This document shows positions 18,307 through 24,826 of a stretch of 64,000 bases of DNA, in pieces. How positions within the stretch are numbered: position 1 is the stretch's first letter; every line of letters begins with the position of its first letter. The stretch is from Candidatus Peribacteria bacterium (GTDB lineage: Bacteria; Patescibacteriota; Gracilibacteria; Peribacterales; Peribacteraceae), in the NCBI GenBank assembly GCA_023245865.1, contig JAHFJN010000001.1:327649-391648 (forward strand), in the 5' to 3' direction. The notes below the pieces were generated by a model, which saw only the letters and a list, made by a program, of their open reading frames with translations, was not told the DNA's origin and made no database searches. The position numbers and the translations under genes are program-made.

Positions 18307-19202
18307 ATCGTCATCATTAATTTTTTCAGCGTCGACGTGAACATTTCCGGAAGCGGAGCAATCACATCATGCACCTTCTGATCCGCCGGCGACATGAATT
18401 GCAACTTCCACGAATGCAAACAGAGATTCTCGATCGCAAATTCCGCACTCAAGCGATCACTCACAGCATTCGCATAACTGCTGTCACCGAGGATCGGGTG
18501 ACCGATCGCGTGCAGATGCACGCGTAGTTGATGCGTACGGCCGGTGTGGAGATCACATTGCAGCAGCGCCGCACCGCTTGCGGATTGCAGCGTTGTGTAC
18601 GTTGTACGCGCCTCACGAGCCTTGCCAGACCCGAGGATCGTCATCTTCGTGCGGTCCACGGTGCTCCGGCCAATAGAGGCATCGATCACGGCAGCCGGGG
18701 GATCGGGAATGCCCGCGACGATCGCGAGGTAGGATTTTTGCACCGTTCGATCCTCGAATTGTTTTTGAAGAAACAAAAGTGCTTCCGGATTGTTGGCAAT
18801 GAGGAGACAACCGGTCGTCTCGCGATCGAGGCGATGAACCAGTGCCGCTTCTTTCGCAATTCCATGGAGTATCGTCTTTTCATCCGCGGGCATTCCAGAG
18901 CCCGGGTGCACGGCGATGCCCGCAGGCTTGTTGATGACAAAGCATGCCGAATCCTCGTATAAGATTTCCAAATGCATATCAACCCGTTCGATTATCGCCG
19001 GAAGATCATCGGGACGGATCTGTTCAACCGTCACCAGATCCCCCTCCTGTAACCGCATCGAGGACTTTGTGACCACCGCTTCATTCACCTGCACCAGACC
19101 CCCCTCGATCGCAGCTTGCGCACGAGCTCGCGAGAGCATACGGCCGTCTTTCGCAAGAAACGTATCAAGCCTGTCGGGAAGGTCAACTGTCCATGAAGGC
19201 AT
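18303..19202 (-). CDS. RluA/RluD-family pseudouridine synthase
   Basis: RNA pseudouridine synthase of 299 aa. The N-terminal S4 domain (LDTFLAKDG-LSRARAQAAIEGGLVQVNE) is followed by the catalytic domain with the active-site aspartate in VHRLDRETTGCLL and the GRTHQLRVHLHAIGHPILGD signature. Target could be 23S rRNA (RluD-like); not decidable here. The ATG at 19202 (MPSWTVDL) lies six bases after TACACT. Its 3' end overlaps the FecR gene by 4 bp, convergently. Confidence 0.93.
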   Translation of the reverse strand: MPSWTVDLPDRLDTFLAKDGRMLSRARAQAAIEGGLVQVNEAVVTKSSMRLQEGDLVTVEQIRPDDLPAIIERVDMHLEILYEDSACFVINKPAGIAVHPGSGMPADEKTILHGIAKEAALVHRLDRETTGCLLIANNPEALLFLQKQFEDRTVQKSYLAIVAGIPDPPAAVIDASIGRSTVDRTKMTILGSGKAREARTTYTTLQSASGAALLQCDLHTGRTHQLRVHLHAIGHPILGDSSYANAVSDRLSAEFAIENLCLHSWKLQFMSPADQKVHDVIAPLPEMFTSTLKKLMMTI

Positions 19203-19227
19203 GAGAATAGTGTACAATACATCCATG
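19200..19227. promoter_or_regulatory. Overlapping divergent -10 elements, leaderless rluD-like/tyrS pair
   Basis: On the plus strand TACAAT (19213-19218) is followed by six bases and the tyrS ATG at 19225. On the minus strand TACACT (19209-19214) is followed by six bases and the ATG at 19202. The two -10 hexamers share two base pairs, and only 22 bp separate the start codons. Confidence 0.6.
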
Positions 19228-20382
19228 ACAAATGATCTCCTCACGCGCTCCGTCGCAAAAGTTCTCCCGCAGAAGTTAGCTGAGGAAAAATTGAAGAGTG
19301 GAAAAAAGTTACGAATCTACTGGGGGATCGATCCCACCGGCGCACAGATCCACCTCGGACATGCGGTGCCGCTGCGAAAGATGAAACAGTTCGCGGACGC
19401 GGGCCACGAGGTCATTTTCCTTCTGGGAAGCTTTACAGCGATGATCGGAGATCCCTCCGGTCGCGATACTCTGCGTGAACCACTCACATTCGATCAGGTG
19501 CAGAAGAATTTTCAAACCTACAAGGAGCAGGCGGCGAAGGTCCTCGACTTTTCGAAGATTCAAGTTCGGTATAACCATGAATGGCTCGACACTCTTACTA
19601 TGAAAAAGGTCCTCGGACTCGCAGGCCACTTCACAGTGAATCAGATGATCCAGCGCGACATGTTCGAACGAAGACTGAAAGAAGGAAAAGAGGTCTCCAT
19701 GATTGAATTCATGTACCCGCTCATGGTCGGATACGATTCGGTGGTTTTAGACGTCGACTTCGAACTCGGCGGAACGGATCAGGAATTCAACATGCTCGCA
19801 GGTCGCACGTTGCAAAAAGCATTCGGGAAACGCGAGAAATGCATCATGACGCTCAAGCTACTCGAGGGCACCGACGGACGCAAAATGAGTAAGACGTACG
19901 ACAATTGCATCTATCTCGAAGATGACGCGAAGGACATGTATGGCAAAATCCTCAGCATCAAAGATGATTTGATTCCGCTCTATATGGAATGCTGCACGGA
20001 CATTGCGATGAAGGAGATCGAATCTGCGTCCAAGGCAATGAAAGCGGGTGCGAACCCAAAGGACTACAAGATGCAGCTTGCACGCGCGATCGTCACGATC
20101 TATCACGGAACTGAGGCCGCCATGCACGCTGAGAAAGAATTCCAAGCGGTGTTTAGCAAAGGCGGAGTGCCCGACGACATGCCGGATATAAAAGCCAAGA
20201 AAGGGGAGTTGCTGATAGATCTACTCCTGCGCGCCAACGCCGTTTCTTCTAAGTCCGAAGCTCGCAGACTCATTGAACAAAAGGGGATACACATGAACAA
20301 TAAAGTTGTTCAATCAATCGAGGAAAATGCTGAGAAGGGCATCGTAAAAATTGGAAAGAGAAAGTTTTTGAGGATACATTGA
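19225..20382 (+). CDS. tyrS: Tyrosyl-tRNA synthetase
   Basis: Class I aminoacyl-tRNA synthetase of 385 aa charging tRNA-Tyr. The HIGH motif appears as HLGHAV and KMSKS as GRKMSKT. GIDPTGAQIHLGH and GGTDQEFNMLAGR are family signatures. A C-terminal S4 domain (SSKSEARRLIEQKGIHMNNK) binds tRNA. The ATG at 19225 is fixed by the -10 six bases upstream; a longer in-frame form would run antisense through the divergent pseudouridine synthase. Confidence 0.96.
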   Translation: MTNDLLTRSVAKVLPQKLAEEKLKSGKKLRIYWGIDPTGAQIHLGHAVPLRKMKQFADAGHEVIFLLGSFTAMIGDPSGRDTLREPLTFDQVQKNFQTYKEQAAKVLDFSKIQVRYNHEWLDTLTMKKVLGLAGHFTVNQMIQRDMFERRLKEGKEVSMIEFMYPLMVGYDSVVLDVDFELGGTDQEFNMLAGRTLQKAFGKREKCIMTLKLLEGTDGRKMSKTYDNCIYLEDDAKDMYGKILSIKDDLIPLYMECCTDIAMKEIESASKAMKAGANPKDYKMQLARAIVTIYHGTEAAMHAEKEFQAVFSKGGVPDDMPDIKAKKGELLIDLLLRANAVSSKSEARRLIEQKGIHMNNKVVQSIEENAEKGIVKIGKRKFLRIH

Positions 20383-20407
20383 CACAATAGCGTATTGGTA
20401 CGATTAT
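20379..20407 (+). promoter_or_regulatory. Promoter of the 403-aa gene
   Basis: TTGACA (20379-20384), a 17-bp spacer and GATTAT (20402-20407), then six bases to the ATG at 20414. This is the clearest full -35/-10 example of the leaderless arrangement. The -35 overlaps the tyrS stop. Confidence 0.65.
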
Positions 20408-20413
20408 TCACTT

Positions 20414-21625
20414 ATGCCATTTGCCGTATCCACAGAACACCATTCTGATGAAAGAGAGAGTATTTCCTCGCCAGAGGCCCTCAAAATAAAGATCGTCGGC
20501 GGTGCTAACGAAGTAGCCGATGTGCTGCTGGCATTTAAGGGAAGGCAGATGCTTCCGGTGAATTATTCCGTCGTTCCGGGGGAAATCATCGGCACATTTT
20601 ACCTTACCATGGTCGTTCCACCGCGCGATCCTTCTTCGACCAGAAGGAATCCTCAGGATAATCCGACTGCGTTTCTTGCAACGATGCCTTCTGTGATCGA
20701 AGTCATTGATGCAACGGAACCCCTTCGTCGTCACATGAGACTGGTTGCAAATACCAATCATCCTGACGCAGGAATTTTACGATGTGCGATAGAACAACTG
20801 GGGGGCAGTGCTCAAGGGAAATTGAGAGACAAATTAAAATTAACTGCCGATACTATGGTACTGGATTCCATTGCATCAATCTGCAGGAGCGTGCAAGGCA
20901 TCGTCCATCAAGGAAAGATAAACTCTCCTTTTACGACCGTCATGACCGATACGCCCACTCCCATACAAGAAGATGCCAGAGGAGGACCGAATGCCGCACC
21001 GGAAGCAGTTCGACATGTGCTCAATATTCAATGCTGGCCCGAGTTTCAAGACGATAGAGAAGATAAAAACATCCTCAAAATTCTCTCGACGCATCAATTC
21101 TCCATAGCATCCGTCGGCAGTCGCATGCGCGAGGACAACAAAGGTGTGCAGGAAATAACAATTATGCTACATGGCGGGAGTAGTGCAGCACTTCAAAAGG
21201 CATTGGCTGAAATCTGGAGACTCGCCGGAGTGATCCGCGCTCGATGCATCCGGGAGGAACATTCCACACAATATGTGCAAGTTGCTTTTCCCATGAGTGC
21301 AAAATGGGAAATGCCACATTTTTTAAAAGCACATAAAGGTTTGCACACCCGGGATAAAATAACCGAGCGATGTCAAATCGTTGTCACGGGCTCTTTGCCA
21401 TTGTATGAAGCCGCAAGAGTATGGAAAGACTTAGCTGGAACAACTGTGGGAATGAGACCTAACGCGGCTATTTGCCTAACAAATAATGGAGAGCCCTTTG
21501 TGCCACCGGAAACAAGAGGTCTTGAGGACGACATGGAATTTAACAAATTAGTAAGAGATATCGCAATTCGCGACCTTCGAGGCCTTATTGCGCTAGAAAC
21601 ACAGCAAGATGCAATCCGCGCATAA
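20414..21625 (+). CDS. Uncharacterised 403-aa cytoplasmic protein with possible ACT-like repeats
   Basis: Not recognised. No signal peptide or transmembrane segment. Residues of about 23-70 (LKIKIVGGANEVADVLLAF...GTFYLTMVVP) and 205-280 (HVLNIQCWPEFQDDREDKNILKIL...VQEITIMLHGG) each look like a beta-alpha-beta unit of ACT or ferredoxin-like type, but this is only a pattern impression. The 330-400 part contains HTRDKITERCQIVVTG. Codon use is somewhat more AT-rich than neighbours. It has its own strong promoter and is convergent with the small operon at 21635-21975. Confidence 0.75.
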   Translation: MPFAVSTEHHSDERESISSPEALKIKIVGGANEVADVLLAFKGRQMLPVNYSVVPGEIIGTFYLTMVVPPRDPSSTRRNPQDNPTAFLATMPSVIEVIDATEPLRRHMRLVANTNHPDAGILRCAIEQLGGSAQGKLRDKLKLTADTMVLDSIASICRSVQGIVHQGKINSPFTTVMTDTPTPIQEDARGGPNAAPEAVRHVLNIQCWPEFQDDREDKNILKILSTHQFSIASVGSRMREDNKGVQEITIMLHGGSSAALQKALAEIWRLAGVIRARCIREEHSTQYVQVAFPMSAKWEMPHFLKAHKGLHTRDKITERCQIVVTGSLPLYEAARVWKDLAGTTVGMRPNAAICLTNNGEPFVPPETRGLEDDMEFNKLVRDIAIRDLRGLIALETQQDAIRA

Positions 21626-21634
21626 TTTCCTCTT

Positions 21635-21709
21635 CTACTCCGACTGCAGCATGTGCTGGAGCAGCCACACGAGAGACAGTATGCCGATGAGGAGAATAAA
21701 AAATGTCAT
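21635..21709 (-). CDS. 24-aa membrane peptide, second gene of the SOS-like operon
   Basis: Tiny predicted gene beginning MTFFILLIGILSLVW and ending QHMLQSE, that is one hydrophobic helix with a short polar tail. Its ATG overlaps the stop of the 89-aa gene (ATGA), so translation would be coupled. The transcript is under an operator like the two at recA. Small single-pass peptides induced by SOS and blocking division are known (for example SidA of Caulobacter), so that role is a hypothesis only. Reality of the gene rests on the overlap and composition. Confidence 0.45.
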   Translation of the reverse strand: MTFFILLIGILSLVWLLQHMLQSE

Positions 21710-21975
21710 GCGGGGGAGAACTGGGTACGGCGAGTGACCGTGCAGCCAAGCGTCAGGAGAACGCGCTCCAGTCGTCGGCTCACCGGCTCCTGGCGGTGGG
21801 AGGGGAGATACACATGAATGGAAGCAGTCGAGGGAGAACACCGGACCCACTCGAGCAGAGAAGTGGCGGAGAAGTGGTCGCTCTTGGCCTCACTGCGAGA
21901 CAAACTCGCAAAGTCGATCACGACATCCTTCGTGCGCGAGAGAGTGATCGGTGAGTAGCAGGGGAGTGCTTGCAT
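21706..21975 (-). CDS. 89-aa protein under a recA-like operator
   Basis: Unrecognised small soluble protein starting MQALPCYSPITLSRTKDVV and ending TRRTQFSPA. Codons look like those of real genes here. The ATG at 21975 is eight bases after TACACT (21984-21989), which is part of the operator at 21984-22001; TTGCAT lies 16 bp further upstream as a -35. The stop overlaps the start of the 24-aa membrane peptide. The arrangement suggests a damage-inducible two-gene operon. Function is unknown; SulA-type or ImuA-type proteins were considered but no motif supports them. Confidence 0.5.
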   Translation of the reverse strand: MQALPCYSPITLSRTKDVVIDFASLSRSEAKSDHFSATSLLEWVRCSPSTASIHVYLPSHRQEPVSRRLERVLLTLGCTVTRRTQFSPA

Positions 21976-21983
21976 GTGAGAGT

Positions 21984-22001
21984 AGTGTACGCTCGTACAC
22001 C
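21984..22001 (-). promoter_or_regulatory. SOS-like operator within the promoter of the small operon
   Basis: Minus strand GGTGTA-CGAGCG-TACACT, preceded by GG to give the 9-mer GGGTGTACG also present at both recA boxes. Its right arm is the -10 (TACACT), and the box fills the spacer between TTGCAT and that -10, an ideal position for repression. Confidence 0.6.
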
Positions 22002-22323
22002 CATAATGCAAGTGATTTTTCAAGAAAATATTTTATGATGTTCTTTTCTCAGGCCAGAAAAGAACCAAAAGCGCTCCGCCGCCAATCCACACTCCGCCCG
22101 CCCTGTCATTCCTCGCAGACGTCTCCAAGGCTTCGACGTCTGCTTCGTCATGTTGCATTCTCACAGGGCTTCCCCTTCACCCCCCGTGGCGGCGGGCCCC
22201 AATGAAACTACATGTGCCGAAGTGCCAGCTTTGCTGCCACTGGAGGCACTCACTACCGGAGACCTGCCTGCCGGCAGGCAGGGAGAGCCCATGAGAGAGT
22301 ACCTGGAAGGTGCTCTTTCATGC
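22002..22323. other. 322-bp intergenic region with three inverted repeats, no gene seen
   Basis: Holds a hairpin GTTCTTTTCT/AGAAAAGAAC (22040-22065), a repeat with arms GCAGACGTC/GACGTCTGC (22115-22143) next to a TGTCATTCC motif, and a perfect 20-bp palindrome (22263-22282). Reading frames crossing it are short and repeat-like. The repeats look like remnants of dispersed palindromic elements. No U-tract marks a clear terminator for the leftward dsbA-like gene. Confidence 0.6.
22263..22282. repeat. Perfect 20-bp palindrome (CCTGCCTGCC / GGCAGGCAGG)
   Basis: Two 10-bp arms with no spacer, 41 bp downstream of the dsbA-like stop. Such GC-rich palindromes often occur as dispersed intergenic repeats; here only one copy is in the window. 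Confidence 0.7.
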
Positions 22324-23094
22324 TTATTTCAGCATCCCATCAAACGCAGTTTGGAACGTTGCGTAGGGGAAAGCGCCCTTCACCTGCTGATGCTGGTCGT
22401 TCGGTCCAAGGATCCAGAAACCCGGCGTGCCATCGATGCCCGACGCTGAACCATCCGCAGTGTCCTTTGCGATCATCGGAGCTTTGGTTCCACCGTCAAA
22501 GCATGCGTTGAATTTGGCGGTATTCAGTCCACTATCCGCCGCGTATTTCTTGAACGCATCGGCGGCGGCGGCTGCCGGCAAGGGACTCCAGGTGTCTTGA
22601 TTTTTAAAGAGAGCCGCATGCATATCCCAGAACTTCCCTTGGTCATTCGCACAGAGTGCCGCCTCGGACGCTTTCTCTGAATTCGGATGGAATCCCAGCG
22701 GGAAGAAACGAATGACGTACTTCACTTTGCCCGTATCGACGTAATTTTGCTTGATTTGATCGAATGTCTGTGTGAAGTGCCGTGCGCAGAAGGGGCATTG
22801 GAAATCCGTAAACTCGATCAAGGTGACGGGCGCGCTCGCTTTACCAAGGACAGGACCATCGCCGGCCGTTGCAGGCTGTGCGGTGCTTGGAGGGGGCGTG
22901 GGGGCGGCCGGCTGCTGCGCAGTCGGGACGACTGCTGCCGGAGCAGCTGCACCTCCAAATGTCGGAGAGAGCGTGGTATGCATACCATTGGCCAGCACGA
23001 ACCCAACAATCAACCCGGCGAGACCGACCGTGGACGCAAACCATGGATTCGACGAGCTCACCACAGGTGAATTACCGTTTGTGGACAATGCCAT
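22324..23094 (-). CDS. DsbA/thioredoxin-like disulfide oxidoreductase, membrane-anchored
   Basis: Protein of 256 aa. A transmembrane helix (about 18-38) and an Ala/Pro/Gln-rich linker (48-78) precede a DsbA-family domain with active site CPFC at 100-103 (IEFTDFQCPFC). The cis-Pro loop is GIDGTPGFWI. It would act outside the membrane on secreted cysteine proteins. The 945-aa cysteine-repeat protein encoded at 42623 and the cysteine-bearing surface proteins are plausible clients (inference). The leader before the ATG is pyrimidine-rich (TTTCTTTCTCTTTGATCT). Confidence 0.92.
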   Translation of the reverse strand: MALSTNGNSPVVSSSNPWFASTVGLAGLIVGFVLANGMHTTLSPTFGGAAAPAAVVPTAQQPAAPTPPPSTAQPATAGDGPVLGKASAPVTLIEFTDFQCPFCARHFTQTFDQIKQNYVDTGKVKYVIRFFPLGFHPNSEKASEAALCANDQGKFWDMHAALFKNQDTWSPLPAAAAADAFKKYAADSGLNTAKFNACFDGGTKAPMIAKDTADGSASGIDGTPGFWILGPNDQHQQVKGAFPYATFQTAFDGMLK

Positions 23095-23171
23095 AGATCA
23101 AAGAGAAAGAAATAGATTCGTTGCCATCGTAGGGAAAGGGTTACAGTTGAGCAAGTTGCGGTTGGAATATC

Positions 23172-24095
23172 TCACATTCGGTGAAATTTCTTGTGCACCT
23201 CTTTCAATTGCGGGTTGGTCACATGGGTGTAAATTTGCGTCGTGCTGAGATCTTTATGCCCGAGCATTTCCTGCACGCTCCGCAAATCCGCACCGTTTCG
23301 AAGGAGGTGTGTGGCAAAGCTGTGCCGAAGTGTGTGGGGAGATGGGCACTCGACGATGCCCGCAAGCAGTGCATATTTTTTGACGATATTTTGAATACTG
23401 CGGGGTGTGAGGCGAAGTTCATTGCCACTCATGGTGCGGTCTGTGCTGTCTTTCACCAAACGAATGAAGAGAGGGTCACATTCGGACTCAAGAGCATCGA
23501 GGTACGCACGAATCGCCTTCACCGCGGGATCCGAGAGAAAGACGACACGAACCTTGCCGCGCTTGCCCCGCACACTCATTTCCCTTGTTTGATCATTGAC
23601 CTCCCTGCGGTTCAAGCTGACCAATTCCGCAAGACGAAGCCCGGTCGAAAAGAAAGTGGCGAGGATTGCGCGGTCGCGCTTCCCCATGAGTGTCCCGGGA
23701 TCCGGTGCGTGCAGTAGACGCTCCACTCCTTCATCGAAAAGCACCTTCACCTGCCGCGGGTCTTGCTTGAAGCGTTGGACCCGGTCCGGCGGCAGAATAT
23801 CCATTTCCTCTTCCTGAATGAGGTAGCGCAAAAACGCTCGAAGGACCGTGAGACGGTGATTCTTGGTTCGTACCGTGAGGAGAGCCCCGAACGAATCCTG
23901 GAACGTATGCAAATATTGCTTGTAGGAACGGATACTTGCTTTGTCGATTGCAGCAGGGGAGCGCGCTTTTGTCGAATTGACGAAATCTTGCAATTGATGT
24001 GCATAATTTTTTACAGTCAAGGGAGACTTGGCTTGTTCAGACTCCAGATACTGGAGATAGCGGGTGACTGCGCTGCGTAGCTTGTTTTCTTTCAT
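23172..24095 (-). CDS. XerC/XerD-type tyrosine recombinase
   Basis: Site-specific recombinase of 307 aa that resolves chromosome dimers. A SAM-like core-binding N-domain (1-100) precedes the catalytic domain with Arg154 (STGLRLAEL), Lys near 178 (RGKRGK), His254-x-x-Arg257 (HTLRHSF), His280 (LGHKD) and Tyr289 (TQIYTHV), the full catalytic set. A dif-like site lies 41 bp upstream of the ATG. It is the last gene of the pgk-baseplateJ-ydcF-xer series. Whether it acts alone or with a partner recombinase cannot be told from this window. Confidence 0.94.
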   Translation of the reverse strand: MKENKLRSAVTRYLQYLESEQAKSPLTVKNYAHQLQDFVNSTKARSPAAIDKASIRSYKQYLHTFQDSFGALLTVRTKNHRLTVLRAFLRYLIQEEEMDILPPDRVQRFKQDPRQVKVLFDEGVERLLHAPDPGTLMGKRDRAILATFFSTGLRLAELVSLNRREVNDQTREMSVRGKRGKVRVVFLSDPAVKAIRAYLDALESECDPLFIRLVKDSTDRTMSGNELRLTPRSIQNIVKKYALLAGIVECPSPHTLRHSFATHLLRNGADLRSVQEMLGHKDLSTTQIYTHVTNPQLKEVHKKFHRM

Positions 24096-24136
24096 GCAAA
24101 GACGTGAAGGGGAGTGATGAGAAGGCGAGACACTAC

Positions 24137-24160
24137 TTCGTATAATGCATTTTATACGAA
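24137..24160. other. Putative dif/Xer recombination site
   Basis: A 24-bp inverted repeat: arms TTCGTATAA and TTATACGAA, spacer TGCATT. With flanking bases, the 28 positions 24135-24162 match the E. coli dif site at 17 of 28 places (hand alignment to the remembered sequence), including the core ATAATG and TTAT. It sits directly upstream of the Xer gene and covers the stop codon of the ydcF-like gene. Site function is inferred from sequence and location. Confidence 0.65.
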
Positions 24161-24826
24161 TAAATCAATTGACGCAGGAACGGTTTGTGCCGATTCAGTG
24201 GATGTTTCTATCTTTGATGGAATTTTCCAAATACGATCTATGTAGAACGCGTAATACAAATACGCAAACACCTCGCGCATAATTGCTTTGCGCTCCTGCA
24301 GTGTCATTTCCTTGCTCGCTTGCGCGGGGGTGATACCCATTCCCTGCCACTTCTGACGAAGTGCCAGGAGACGGATCCTCGCGAGATGATAACCGTCGCT
24401 GACGGCGACCACTGAGGAGCAATCCTTTGTCAAGTTTTTGGCGTAGAGCAGATTTTCCCACGTGGAATGCGACTGTGACTCAACTCTGATGTCTCTCTCA
24501 GCAACCCCTTGTTGCAACGCGAGTCTGCGCATCACTTCTGCCTCACTGAGACGATTGCCTGTCCCCTTCCCTCCGCTCAAAATAATGCGTTGAATGTCGT
24601 GACGACGGTAGAGGGTACTTGCCCCTGAAACGCGCCTGACAAGCGCCGGACCGGGACGGCTTCCCGGCCCGACGGCCGCCCCGAACACGATCGCACATTC
24701 AACAGGAAAGACCGCGTCCCCTGCGGCAGTGGCTTCGATGATGGCAAAGCTGCAAATCGGCAGACCAAGAATCACTCCCAGCCCAAGGAGAAAAAAGTGA
24801 ACGATGCGGCGATGAGAAGACTTCAT
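24152..24826 (-). CDS. YdcF/DUF218-family membrane protein
   Basis: Protein of 224 aa with an N-terminal signal anchor (FFLLGLGVILGLPICSFAI) and a DUF218 domain: AIVFGAAV near the start, ILSGGKGTGNRLSEAEVM, ESQSHSTWENL and AVSDGYHLARI. Relatives (SanA, ElyC, YdcF) are linked to envelope integrity; the reaction is not settled. Start and stop overlap the preceding gene as ATGA. Its stop is inside the dif-like site. Confidence 0.87.
   Translation of the reverse strand: MKSSHRRIVHFFLLGLGVILGLPICSFAIIEATAAGDAVFPVECAIVFGAAVGPGSRPGPALVRRVSGASTLYRRHDIQRIILSGGKGTGNRLSEAEVMRRLALQQGVAERDIRVESQSHSTWENLLYAKNLTKDCSSVVAVSDGYHLARIRLLALRQKWQGMGITPAQASKEMTLQERKAIMREVFAYLYYAFYIDRIWKIPSKIETSTESAQTVPASIDLFV

Noticed and set aside
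22150-22511. Small plus-strand genes in the 22.1-22.5 kb region
   Set aside because: They run through inverted repeats and antisense to the dsbA-like gene with no protein-like pattern or start signal.
24137-24160. Reading the palindrome as a true loxP site or a phage element
   Set aside because: Only the inner arm bases resemble loxP and no Cre-like or phage gene is near; the dif interpretation fits the adjacent Xer gene better.
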